Source: Beverwykella pulmonaria (lineage: Eukaryota > Ascomycota > Dothideomycetes > Pleosporales > Melanommataceae). Taken from it: 64,000 bases of DNA. The notes beneath the pieces were generated by a model that searched no databases, was not told the origin of the DNA, and saw only the letters and a list, made by a program, of their open reading frames with translations. The stretch is taken from positions 234,060 through 298,059 of the forward strand of contig BCHH01000020.1 in the NCBI GenBank assembly GCA_001599595.1, written 5' to 3'. This document shows, piece by piece, positions 1-10,711 of this stretch; within the stretch, counting starts at the first letter, position 1; the number at the start of each line of letters is the position of its first letter. A program made the translations under genes and the position numbers.

Positions 1-3000
1 TCCTGCATGATATCCCGTTTATGCACCTCTATCACTCCCTCTGCGACCCAGAAACTCTAAAAATTCAAATCCAAATACCTGAAAATACTCAAGTAGCGGT
101 GAGCCTCCCCGCCAACTGCGGGGCACCACCAAGGAGCGCAGATATGCAAACGGCTTGTACATATTATATATGTACGGTCGGCAGTGGGAAGAACGGGTGA
201 CTGCCGCCGTCTACTCTATTTGGTGGAATTTTTAGGATTATCTGCTTGTGTCATGACACTGCAGCGTTTCATCATTGGGGACTAGGGAAGGATGCATAGG
301 GCTGCATGTGGAGCGTTGCATTATTGAAGTCGTCTTCGACCTCTTCTGATCCCCAACAAATTTGCTTACTTTGAGGATGCGCCAGCTGCGATGAAAATGA
401 CGAGAGGGGAAGCATTTGGAAGAGGCTAAGCTCCTACGGGATGGATTAAAATTGGGGGCGACAACCTTCTGCAACATCAAAATGACTATCTACGAATAGC
501 GATCGAGTCTGAGCGCCTCCTCTCTTGCAAATAGACAGTCGGGATTCTACACACCAGTAGCATAAAAATTCAGTCAGACAAGATGCCTAGGGCGTAAAAC
601 CTACACTCCCAAGACACATCTAATTCCTTTTCAAGCGTTTGCCTCGGATAATAGACGCGGCATCCAAAAAGCTACCGCAGAAAGCGCGGACATTGCGACG
701 ACAAGGGAGGTGGGCAGCGCTGCCCGTAATAGGCATGTAGATCGCAAAATGGGCCTACATTGGTGATAAGGTTTAAGCATATCGGTATCGCGCTCCCGCT
801 GCTGTGCCGCTTCCCTGCGACGTGATCTTTCCGAGCGCGACAAACACGATCTCCATATCAAATCATACAGTGGGGAGACTACCCAGATGTGAGGGTTTCG
901 CCCGTTGTAGTGGAGGCCTCAAACTCAAATCCGATTAAGGTCTCCGTCAGCCCGCAGCGCGTCATCGCAATCGGGCGTAACTACCACCCTCTGTCCGTCC
1001 AACGACCGCCTTGTATGCCCCGCAGGATGGTAGCTCCAAACCGATCGAGGCTGGATCGCAACGGGGTTTCAAGGCACATGCTGGTGAGCGGACCGTCCAC
1101 GAGGCAAACACTCGCCTCCGCCTCCGCCACAGCAGAGGCTGGCCCTGTGTCCGACACACCGTGTATGGAGGAGAACCTGTGTCTAAGATGGCATACTACT
1201 TGTATAAGCGGAGTGCGAGGCGACGTGAACGAAGAACTAGTGCTAGCTCGCCTGCGGTGGTCGAATCATATGGGAAAGGAAGAGGAAGCCGATATGCGGC
1301 TGCCCATGCGAAACCCGGGTGGCCGCACTCGCGAACGGTGACAGGGCCATCTTAGCGTACCGGGGCGTTTGGCTGACGTGAAGAGTTGACATGGATAACG
1401 ATGGCTGACGTTGAAAGAAAGCTGGTGCGACGCGAGCACGCCCACGCGAAGCGCTGCGCCGCGCTTAACATCCCGCAATTGCCGGCGGGTAGCGGCTGGC
1501 CAACCGCCATAAGCGCACGCGAGGGTTGTGGCGGCTGCATGGCGGCTGTCAAGCAAACTTTTAGCGACTATCCGAGCGTTTCTGCGGTTCCTGCGATTCC
1601 TGCGGTTTCTGCGGGTTCTGCGGGAAATCCGGCACGTGTTTGGCGCTTGTGCGTTTAGGTTCGGTGAAGCGCTCGCGCGAGAAACGCAGGTGGCTTGTGG
1701 AGCGACTTGGGTGCGTTCCTTGGTTGTGGGGTTGTGAGAAGCATTTCATGGAGAATTTGGCTGCTGGTCCGATGCATGTGTGCATTAGGCCGCCTGTCAG
1801 GATGGTGTGGCTTTCGTATTGCCACGAATGAGTCCCTAACATTACGAGATCATTGAGCTGATTGGAACGAAGTGACGTAAGGCGTTGGCCGCTTACATAA
1901 ATGGTATCGCTTGCAGGTGTGTCCTCTACTGAAACTTGACAGAAGTCACGTTTCCTTTTCCACGTATCGTGACGATTCTGGAAATCGCTCGTCAGTTGCA
2001 TGTCAGCACGTGCCTGTCAGACGTTTAACGGCCCCAGTTGCGGGCACAGGATTTCTTCTAGAAGAACGCTACTTTATCTCAAGCGTGGCGTAGGATCATG
2101 TCCAAGCGACGGATTTCTTCGTGCGAGAGTAAGACAAGTAGAAATGCAGAGCACTCCAGGACATTTGCATGTACCTACCTGTAACTTGGGTATTTCATGA
2201 TGGAAACCTGCAGTGTGACCCCGAGGCTACGGAAATTGGAAAATAGTCCATGCTTCAAGAACATTGCAAGGCAACACAAGAAGCTCGTGGGGTTGTCCGT
2301 GATATCATCGGTGCCCGTTGCGGGAGTCATATAGACTGTCGGAAGTGGTAGAAGCCGCAACCTGGACTCGCGCGAGAAGATGACTGCACGGATCGCTGTT
2401 CGAAGCTTGAAGAAGGTGCTTACTCTTGCTACATTGCAAGGTGCTTATTTGCTGCAGCACCACGTGAGTGAGACCTACGATTTAGACCTGCGCGCTATGA
2501 TGAAGTTGCCGTTGTGGGGGTTGAATCTTCAATGACGGACCAACGTTGTTACTGTTGTTGGATGGGGTGAGCACTGATCGTACAAGCAGCAGAACGGGTA
2601 AAGAGACCATGCTCGACTCAATCAACATCAGCTTGCAACTTGCGGCAGAGCTCAGTACGCCACCTGAAAGTCTCCGGTGGGGAACTTGACGCGTCCGTGC
2701 GTTTCATCACAGATTGCATGTCAGTCAATTCAAAGAGAAGATCTCCCAAGCAGAGTTTCGTACCGGAGATATTCGCCTGTTGTAATCATGTTGGACGCAA
2801 GCATATTGGTGAGTAGGCGCAGACTATGCGGGATGTTTTGCATCATTTCTGCGTATGCCCAATGATGAATGATAGCGCAGGGCCGGGTAAGAGGGACGGG
2901 GACAATCGACTGCCTGCTTTGTTACACCAGTCCATAGCCTGCAGCACAGCAGGCGGGAAGAAACTCGGGGAATCGGAGAGCTGGGCAGGACTTTCAAATA

Positions 3001-4534
3001 GAGTATGTCTCAGGAGAAAAAACTTGTTGGCTGTTGTCAGTTGGGGGCTTGATCGAATGTTGGTGACATGACCTGCTGAAGAGCCGTAGCTGGAGGGTCG
3101 GTCCGCCAATGCGAGGACCTGTTCCGCATGCCAGTGCAGTCATGTGTGTTGTAGTCCTAGGGCCAGCTGTAAGACATGCTGCATATGGAGCTGTGTCTGC
3201 CCACAGTGCCAATTAGCAAGAGATGAGCTAACAAAAGAAAACCAGGCAGTGACACCTATGAAGGCACGCGACGGTGCTGTTGGCTGGGGGCTGGAAGATG
3301 CATCGTTGCAGCCCCGGGGGTAATATCAGAGTTCCACGTCGCTGGGTTAGGCAGCATTGATCTGGCCATGATTGTATATGTCATGGCACCCATGCGGGAT
3401 GATGCAGCGGCGCACGCAACGGGAGAGACGCTGAGGGTCAAAGGGGAACGGACAGAATAGGGCGATGCTGAGAACTTTCATGCAGACGAATGTGCCGGTG
3501 CGCGAGGCGCTGCAGCCGTGTCCGCCCCACTGTCCTAGCCCGTTAGGGCTAGCCATGATCGACGGTTTGCACTCGAAAACGACTGATAAGGCGTGGCTGA
3601 TATAGGTGCTGCAACGGTGCTTCCGTACGGGCGCCTAACGGGTGGTGGTCCGATACTACGACAAGTGTTTGATGCTGCGTCGGGCATGCAGCCTGCACAT
3701 CATTGAAACCGTTTCTAACAAACGCCGACCGACCCCGCCGCTCAGCTGCTGCGGACAGCGCAGACATGGAGGCTCCAATATAGCCAGCAACGCACCTTAC
3801 TGCGCCTACTAATTGCTTGCGTGCCACACCCGGTGGCGAGGACCGCGGCGGGGGCATGTTGGAGCGCATCGCCAGCCAGTAGCAGGCTCCATGTGGAGGC
3901 CAGCGGCTAACGAGACACCTCTGCATCATGCAATGCAGCTGCTTTTCACACTGCAGATGCACGGCGGCGCAGAGAGGCCCATGCCCACCTGGGCCGCGGG
4001 TCGCCGCTTGGACTTGACCGACGGCAGTGATCCCCCGTGTGATCCTCGTCTCCGCGCGCGGTTGCACAGAAGACGTTATGGCAAGTGTAAGCTTGCAAGC
4101 GTTAGGGATCCGGATGGGGCTGCCGTGCCGTTTGCGCGCCAGAAGCTGTTTGCTTATCCACCCCGGGCTGTCAATCCATCCGACATGCGGTCATTTCGCC
4201 CGGGCAACAAGGGGTCCGAGAGCAGAGAGAATGTGGTGAGAGAAAACAATGGCATTCGCGCGAATCTAGGTACACTATGGCCAACACCCCCCCGATGAGG
4301 GCACCAGGGCTCCCTCAGGAGCCCGTCTATTGCGCACCAGCCGCCCCTGTGGCAATCCAGTCCAATGCGCCGATAATGCTCGTCTCCCATCAGACTCCAG
4401 AAAACCCCAGAACTTCAAAACTCCATGATTAGACTCTAAGCTCTGTGACTGCATATCAAACAAAAGAAATATATGTGGTAGTTCCATTTGCCTCCCTGAA
4501 ATGACGCCTCCGCCCAGTTGATAATCGTACACGT
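1..4534. other. Long stretch without a recognisable gene
   Basis: No open frame here has a domain, a codon pattern or a chain of splice sites that I can support. The longest frames (up to about 170 codons around 3.5-4.3 kb, on both strands) are low-information and overlap each other on opposite strands, as expected by chance in GC-rich DNA. The region lies downstream of the zinc-finger gene. It contains one short 9-nt tandem repeat, listed separately. A non-coding transcript or a heavily spliced gene cannot be excluded. Confidence 0.5.
1580..1624. repeat. Five-copy 9-nt tandem repeat
   Basis: Five adjacent units close to TTCTGCGGT/TCCTGCGGT follow each other without gaps. It is a simple minisatellite in otherwise unannotated DNA. 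No function is suggested. Confidence 0.7.
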
Positions 4535-5716
4535 CTAATAGCCGCTTGGGCTTCCTGGGAAGTTGTCGTCTCGGAATAGCGGCGGTGACCGTGTATCGTA
4601 CATGTCCGGTCGCGGCGAGTGATAGTATTGCATCTGTGCACCGGGAACTGACCGCATTGATCGCGATAGAACATTCGTGTTGGAGAGCTCGTTACGCTTA
4701 GAACATCCGTCTTCTTCATGTCTAAGTAGTGTCAGTGCTTGTTAACAGCTGCTGGGAGTAGACTAGACTCACCTCCGAAGAGTATCTTTTCGTGCAAAGG
4801 AGGAATCGCACTTGCCGCAATGGAATTGTTTAAGCTTGCGGTGAACGCTGTTATAGTGACGGTCTAGGTCCGTCTTGCGTACGAATTGTCTCTCGCAGTC
4901 CTTCCGCGGGCAGACGTGTTCCTTCTTGCGAATGGGATTGTGTGTTTCCATGTGTGTCTTGTGATTGTAGCTCCTCTGAAACAGTTTATGGCAAACATGG
5001 CAAGAGTAGTTGGCATTCTCGGAGGTGGTCCAATTCTTCCGTGTCCGTGTTCGTGCAGTAACGCTCGACGAATTGCTCCTGACATGGGGACTTCTGGAGC
5101 GTTCATAGGACATTTGGTCGAAATCCCGTGGCTCATACGCGTCTCCTGATGGTGTATCATACTTGGGCGGTTGCGGCGAGCTGTATGAATTGTGATATGG
5201 GAATATAGCAGCATTGAGACGGTCCGGGGAGACGGTCATGGGTGCTTGCCGCTCCTCTTCGGCTGCCCACTCAGCGCCGCTTTCCAGCTTGATGTGCGGG
5301 AAAGCATGTTCGGAGCTTGCATGCGAGAATATAGACATTTCTCGAGTCGACGAAAGTGAGGAGCGGTGGGATTCGTCGTGTGCGCCCCAAGGCAAAGGCG
5401 ATCGAGAAACAGGGTGGTCGTATGCTCCCGAGGTCCATGGATCCACTATCGCTTCAGTCATGAGTGGGGAAGTTCCAGTTGAGAGATGAGCCCAAGCTTC
5501 CGTGGGTTGAGGTGATGGTGGGTAAAGCACTGAATTGGTTGGAGGCCCAGACGCGTTGAAAGACTGTGGGTAGCTGTAGAGACCCAGACCATCAGTGGGA
5601 TATTTTGAGGTCTCGCAGTCACTTCGAGCAGGCGAGGGATATGCAGGTGAGTGGAGTAACGAAGTCGACTTCATGGCCTGTTGGTAGGGCGAATTGAAAG
5701 GCGGCGTGGATGACAT
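4535..5716 (-). CDS. C2H2 zinc-finger transcription factor
   Basis: Predicted nuclear DNA-binding regulator of 376 residues in two exons (5716-4773 and 4721-4535), joined over a 51-nt GTGAGT...CTTAG intron. Three C2H2-type fingers lie near the C-terminus: finger 1 at about 237-260 (C-x2-C-x12-H-x3-H), finger 2 at about 267-294 (C-x4-C-x12-H-x4-H) and finger 3 at about 298-321. The intron interrupts finger 3. Joining restores its first zinc-binding histidine and a final Cys in the fourth position, so the splice is well supported. The first 230 residues are rich in Ser, Pro and Tyr, typical of fungal activation regions. The start MSSTPP was chosen because the open frame upstream (to an ATG at 6073) has UTR-like composition. 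The target genes and exact subfamily are not known; developmental C2H2 regulators such as FlbC have a similar layout, but that is only a comparison. Confidence 0.85.
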
Positions 5717-6558
5717 TGCAGAGCAAAAGTGATGGAACAAAAGACGCGGAGGATGTATAAGTGTAGTGTAGGATTGGTAGTAGGGCGTTGATGTGTGAAG
5801 GAGGGAGGGATGTATGAGTAGTTGGATGGTGGAGATGAGTAGCACAAGATTCACAGGGCGTCTAAGGATGAGATATATCTGTGGATCGAGCCAAGCTTCG
5901 AAAGGTAGATCCAAATTGAGACGCTGCTTGCTGCGCTGCGGCGGTGTGTGCTCCAAACCGTCGGTTGCGAGGCAGACTCGGAGATGAACGAACAAGGTAG
6001 ATAGAGAGCCGCTAATACAAACTTGGGCGGGCATGGGGGCTCGAGCCGCGGCGGCAGGCGCCTGTTGGTGCATGGGACCATGGGCATTGTCTGCCGTCTC
6101 TTGTCTGTGCAGAGGGCTGAAGAGTGCAAAACCGCCATAGCAGCGGCAGGGCCGTGCTGGCTGCTATGGGTCGAGGGTGGCAGGGGTGAGGGTTCGAGCG
6201 GTGGACCGGGGCGTGCGAGCGATCCCGAAGCCTCGGGAGAGCTAGCGGCCCGAGTGCGAATGAGATTCGCGGCGACCGCCAATTTAAGCGCAGAGAACGG
6301 TGAGCCCCTGCATGTGCAGATGGGGCGTGGCATGTGCGTGTCCGCGTCAATTACGCAGAGGTGTTCAATCTTCATTCATTTGCTACGTTGGAAGTGTTCG
6401 ACCCGTGAGACACCAACACATCCCTATCCTCACGCGCCAATTCCAGTGACTCTGCATGCAAAGGATAAAAACACGTTGCCTCGATCGGTGCCATCGTGCT
6501 TGTTTGGGCAAGCGAGAGACAGCTGGCCCTTTCTCGAGCATGGCTCCAAGCGCCGACC
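5717..6558. other. Intergenic: leader of zinc-finger gene, 3' flank of channel gene
   Basis: Both neighbours are on the minus strand. The part next to 5716 is CT-rich on the coding strand and probably holds the 5' UTR and promoter of the zinc-finger gene. A frame stays open from 5716 back to an ATG at 6073 (119 codons), but its product has no recognisable domain. Confidence 0.5.
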
Positions 6559-9500
6559 TCAAGTGGCCATGCTCGCTTCTCGCTGTTCTTGAAGCTGCGA
6601 CACCATGGCCGTAAGTTGGTCAACCTGGGATGTGAGCTTGAGGACCAACGATTTTAGCTGGGGGTCCGGGTCAGAAGGGCCTGTTCTAGTATGAGGCCGA
6701 CTCGTAGCGATGTTTCTGCCTGACGTGCTATTGTTTCCCCCCGCGGAGGCTTGGAGGCCCGAGTTTAACAGATGCGGAGGGTTCATAGATGAACGGAGAG
6801 GTCGTTTGGCCGTGGCAGTTTCAGGACCACCGATAGTCGTAGCCCCAGACTTACGCTCGAACTTTTCGTAAGCCCAAATTGCTCCTACCCATGGTAAATG
6901 AGTCGCTTTGAGCAGCACGATCCGAGCGCTTCTGAGCCGCTCTGCAGGCAGGACCAGCCGTAGTGGGCGGAGAACAAGTGGAATGAGGTTCTGGAGACTC
7001 GTATCAGCCTTGTCCACATGTTCGAAACGAAAGTACAATGCACTGGCATATCGAAGTGGTTATGCGACTCCCGCAACACCCTACGACTCGGAATACGCCT
7101 AAGCAGAAGGACGAGGCGAGGAGAACGAAGAACAAGCTCTTCTGGAAGTGCCAAGCATATCGCAGAGCCGTGCCACAAAAGCCAGGGCAGCGTAAGTGGT
7201 TGGCTCTGCAAGCACTGGTACACTCTAAAGGCTATGTTGGCCGAATAGGTTTGATCCCGGCGGCTACTTGAAACCCGAAAATAGACATAACGTGAAAAGT
7301 ATCCGAAAAATAGCCTACCAAGGGAGGGAGATAATACGTTAATCTGTTTGAAGTGGAAGCTTCAAGCACATAAACGGAGTAGCTACATTCAGTTGTGTTC
7401 AGCCACAGTGCGATGAAAACAGCCGTGAGAACCTACATGAACAGATATTCCTCACGTGCATGATCCAAGACCTGCCGAACATTCGAATTAGCGATATTCC
7501 GCCAAGCTTAAACTAGAAATATTTCGCGCGTTGCACACCGCAACCTCGTGAAGCGAACAGCGGACACGGAAGTGCGCGATGTGGGTAGACGGGAGGTATT
7601 GCAGATCGGGGCATGAGAGTGCACGGCAAAATGACGGGTAACATGATCAGGTTGCGACGACGAGGCTGCGGCTGAGGCTGGGGCGGTGTTGTGTGAGTGG
7701 TTCATTGCTCTTTCCTCGCTTGCAATCCTTGAAGCGCATTTTCAAAATGGAGCATCCACATCCAATAGATTTTTGCCAAGCATAACTTGCAGCAAAAACG
7801 AAGGCACGCACTTACTTTGGTGAGAGAATTGCTGAGCAGAGAGATCAAGGATGTGATCAAGAGGATGTTTGTCAAGGCCACAAAGATGAGCTGCAGGGTA
7901 TCAGCAGACCGCAAATGCATGTGGAAGAGCTCCATAGCTACCATAACGGGCGGACCAAAGTACGGTGATCTGTTTACGGCATTAGTTGACAAGCAGCCCT
8001 TCTGGATCGAGCGTTGGTTACATCTGTTGAGCCACATCCTAGGGTCTCTTGTCAGTCACCGCGCTTTCATTTGGGGGCGCAGCTGTGCCGCCTTTCATGA
8101 GCACTTACGAAACCAAGGTAGGATGACCTATGACGAGGAAGTAGGTTAGCAACGTAGACAACATTTGAGGGCCTCGCACAGCCTCACCCAAAGAACACCT
8201 TAACTATGATGAGAAGAAGGTTAGCAATCTAGACCACGATTTGAGAGCATCGCGCCGCCCAATATCCAAGAACTGACCTAAGATCCATGACATTTCCCGT
8301 GGCGTAAACTGGTCTCGAGCCAATAACGTAAAGGTAGTCAAAAAGCCTATGTCCGAAAACGTGAGCTTTGATAGTCTGGGGTGTGGCTGAGGCGGTGACA
8401 CCGTACCTAGGTATAAAATTACCACGAGGCTCAGGAATTTCACAAAGTCTTTCGTCTACTAGCCGTTAGAGTCGGTCAAGGACACCGCCATTGCGTGTCA
8501 GTGCACTAACCATTTCTTTCAGGCATGGAATCTGCAAGCACAACACATTAGCCTCTCGAGCTTGGATGCAGGTTCGGAGACGGAAAAAAACGAAGTGTGG
8601 TAGGTTCTGTGCCGCAATTTTCCTTCGGCCCGGCTTCGCCGTAGGTACACGCCGAGACAGACGTTCACGGACAGTTCCTGGTGGAATGCCTACCGTTGGA
8701 CGAGAAAAAGTGGTTACTATAGCCCACATAACTTACCAGTGTGCCAAAATAGGGGTTCAGGCTTAGAAGGGAGAATATTCTTGGCACAAGAAACAGTGCC
8801 TCTAGACCCAGCACATCATAAGCAAGATCGATGATACCCAGGGAGCCCAAAGACAATCCAACGATCCCTGATGTTGTTAAAACTGCAGTGTGTAGTGATC
8901 GCTGAGTTGAAAACTTACGGAGGACACAGAATGCCATTCCAACTAGGACAATGCTCTATCCGGTTGTCAGTCACAAGCAATCGTATCAGGTAAGTATTCG
9001 TACAATGTCCCAAGTCCACCAAAAGTCTGACGCGTAGAAGCTAGTCTGTCCGGCATCGGTCCACTCTCCCAGCTCATCATATGCAAAACCGGCGATCCAG
9101 ATATAGAGAAGAAGCTCAGCAGGCGTGACATGAGTGAAACTTCGACGAACCAGGACCGCGTAATAGAGAGCAAGGAATGTTGCAAAGAAGACCGTCTCAA
9201 AGATTTTGAGGTAGCGAGGCACGCGAAGTCGACTAAAGGGATCCGATCGGTTCGGGTTGTACAGCTTTGGGCACTTCACTGAATTGACGCTAAGACTCTC
9301 CCAAAAGACGATATCGCCCTAGAACGCATCAGTCTGCTCAACATGTTGGAGTAGCAATGGACTCGTACCCGCCATACGCCGTTGATGATCTTCTGTACGG
9401 GTCGCTGACTGAGGAATTTCTTAGACCCAGAGACGGTTGCGATTTCCAAGGCACTCAGATATTCAAACCGCGAGGTGAACTCATCTGAGCGTGAGGCAAC

Positions 9501-10419
9501 CACAGTACTCGCGTGTACACTATCCGTCCCAAAATATGACGATGTTCTTCCATGCCGCGACGAGCTGAGTAGCGGCGAGTCCTCGCTTGGTGGATGGCGG
9601 GTACCGCCATTTTGCGGTGCATCACATCCAAGGTCTGCGTCCTGTTCACTGGGCGAGGGGGTAGGCGGCAGCTCGTAGAGAAGAAAGTCAATGGACTCCC
9701 TTTCGGAGAGGTGGGTCAGGAACTGCCAGGCCACATATTCGCACGCGTAGCCTCTGGCTTCGTTGACGCCCGGCTCATCAGAGGCCTCTTCCAATGCCGA
9801 AAAATGTGACTTTAGGGCCCTGTTGCTCGTCAGTCAAGATAGATCTTCATGCGCCATGGTATGTATTCGGCGTGCTCCAACGTCCGAAGAGAATCACCAG
9901 GTGGTCGTCAAGCAGAACTCAGGCAGAGGGTGAGAAGACGAAATCTGCCCTACAAACCCTAACTGCATCTGCCAGCACACCTTCTACAAGGTCGTAGAGA
10001 TCTTCCAAGACGCGCCCTGTTGTTCTCCTCAGACGTGAGAACACGCAGTATAGTTCCAACAAGAAGCGCGATGGCAGGGGTCCAACGCACAGAAGTGCAG
10101 ACACAAGAGCTGGATGGTGCACACTATCGGATATATACACAATGAGGGGGGTCAGAACGCGGCCAAGCGGGAGGGATCGTATTTCCTCGAAGGTATGAGG
10201 GAGAGATATAGCGTCGGTAAAGTAGCTAGTGTTGGTCAGTACGGGTCAAGCTATAGCTAGGAGCGCGCCGCATTCAAGTCGGTGTGATAAAAGCGCATGC
10301 TTCGGGGCTTACAAGGACAGCTTCTTCACCAACTCTCCAAACTCGTCGTCGTCTGAAAGGCAGGGTACCTCGGGGTAGTCGTGGTCGACAGGCCACCTGG
10401 GTGTCGACGGCAAAGACAT
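6559..10419 (-). CDS. TRP-like (YVC1/polycystin-type) cation channel with 17 exons
   Basis: Predicted six-helix, probably endomembrane calcium-permeable channel, 666 residues. Exons: 10419-10313, 10225-10091, 9819-9369, 9318-9004, 8955-8919, 8867-8737, 8531-8511, 8455-8407, 8346-8278, 8203-8188, 8127-8109, 8038-8022, 7969-7942, 7890-7816, 7471-7437, 7382-7319, 6990-6559. Every junction is GT-AG, in phase, and rebuilds fungal-channel motifs that I recall, such as INGVWRGDIVFWES, FGTLIPCLKEMTKDF, FFGSSYLGF and LEASTSNRL. Exon 4 carries S1 and S2; exons 8-9 carry S5 (FVKFLSLVVILYLGFLTTF); exons 9-13 carry the pore loop; exon 14 carries S6. The C-terminus has a Ser/Pro linker and a short coiled-coil-like end. 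Exons of 21, 16, 19, 17 and 28 nt and introns of 271, 205, 344 and 328 nt are unusual for an ascomycete. Function follows from family; the exact ion is not known. Confidence 0.86.
8128..8277 (-). repeat. Two neighbouring near-identical introns (introner-like)
   Basis: Intron 9 of the channel gene (8277-8204, 74 nt) and intron 10 (8187-8128, 60 nt) share their 3' roughly 50 nt at close to 80% by eye. Both contain the blocks CTCAAAT, GTCTA and TTGCTAACC and end in TCATAG. The 16-nt exon between them and the exons outside are not similar to each other, so this is a copied intron rather than a duplicated exon-intron unit. Confidence 0.75.
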
Positions 10420-10711
10420 GCTAGGGGTCTATTTCTGGAGCGGGACAGATCCGATTGTCGCCATTGACCAATGCAAGAGCGAGTACCAGGCAGACGACCA
10501 GAGCATCGCGGCAAGACAGCCGTGACGCTGAAAATGTGGTGCGCCGAACGCGTTAGGTAATCGAAAACGTCAATGGCGCTAGTTCGCGGCTCCTTCCGGG
10601 CTTCCTAGACTCTAATTCCAACTTTCCCCCCTCAACCTCACCCATCTTCTCAAGCTGCATGGACAGGCTGAGGCATTTCACTCATCTTCATCTCGTCTTG
10701 CTCTGCGCCTC
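10420..10711. promoter_or_regulatory. Divergent intergenic region
   Basis: About 290 bp separates the start of the channel gene (minus) from the start of the unrecognised plus-strand gene, so it must hold both promoters. No specific element stands out. Confidence 0.45.

Noticed and set aside
889..1355. Plus-strand frames of 114 and 150 codons
   Set aside because: They overlap each other in different frames and show no family features.
3549..4298. Overlapping 160-170-codon frames on both strands
   Set aside because: No domain, biased composition and mutual overlap on opposite strands; typical chance frames in GC-rich DNA.
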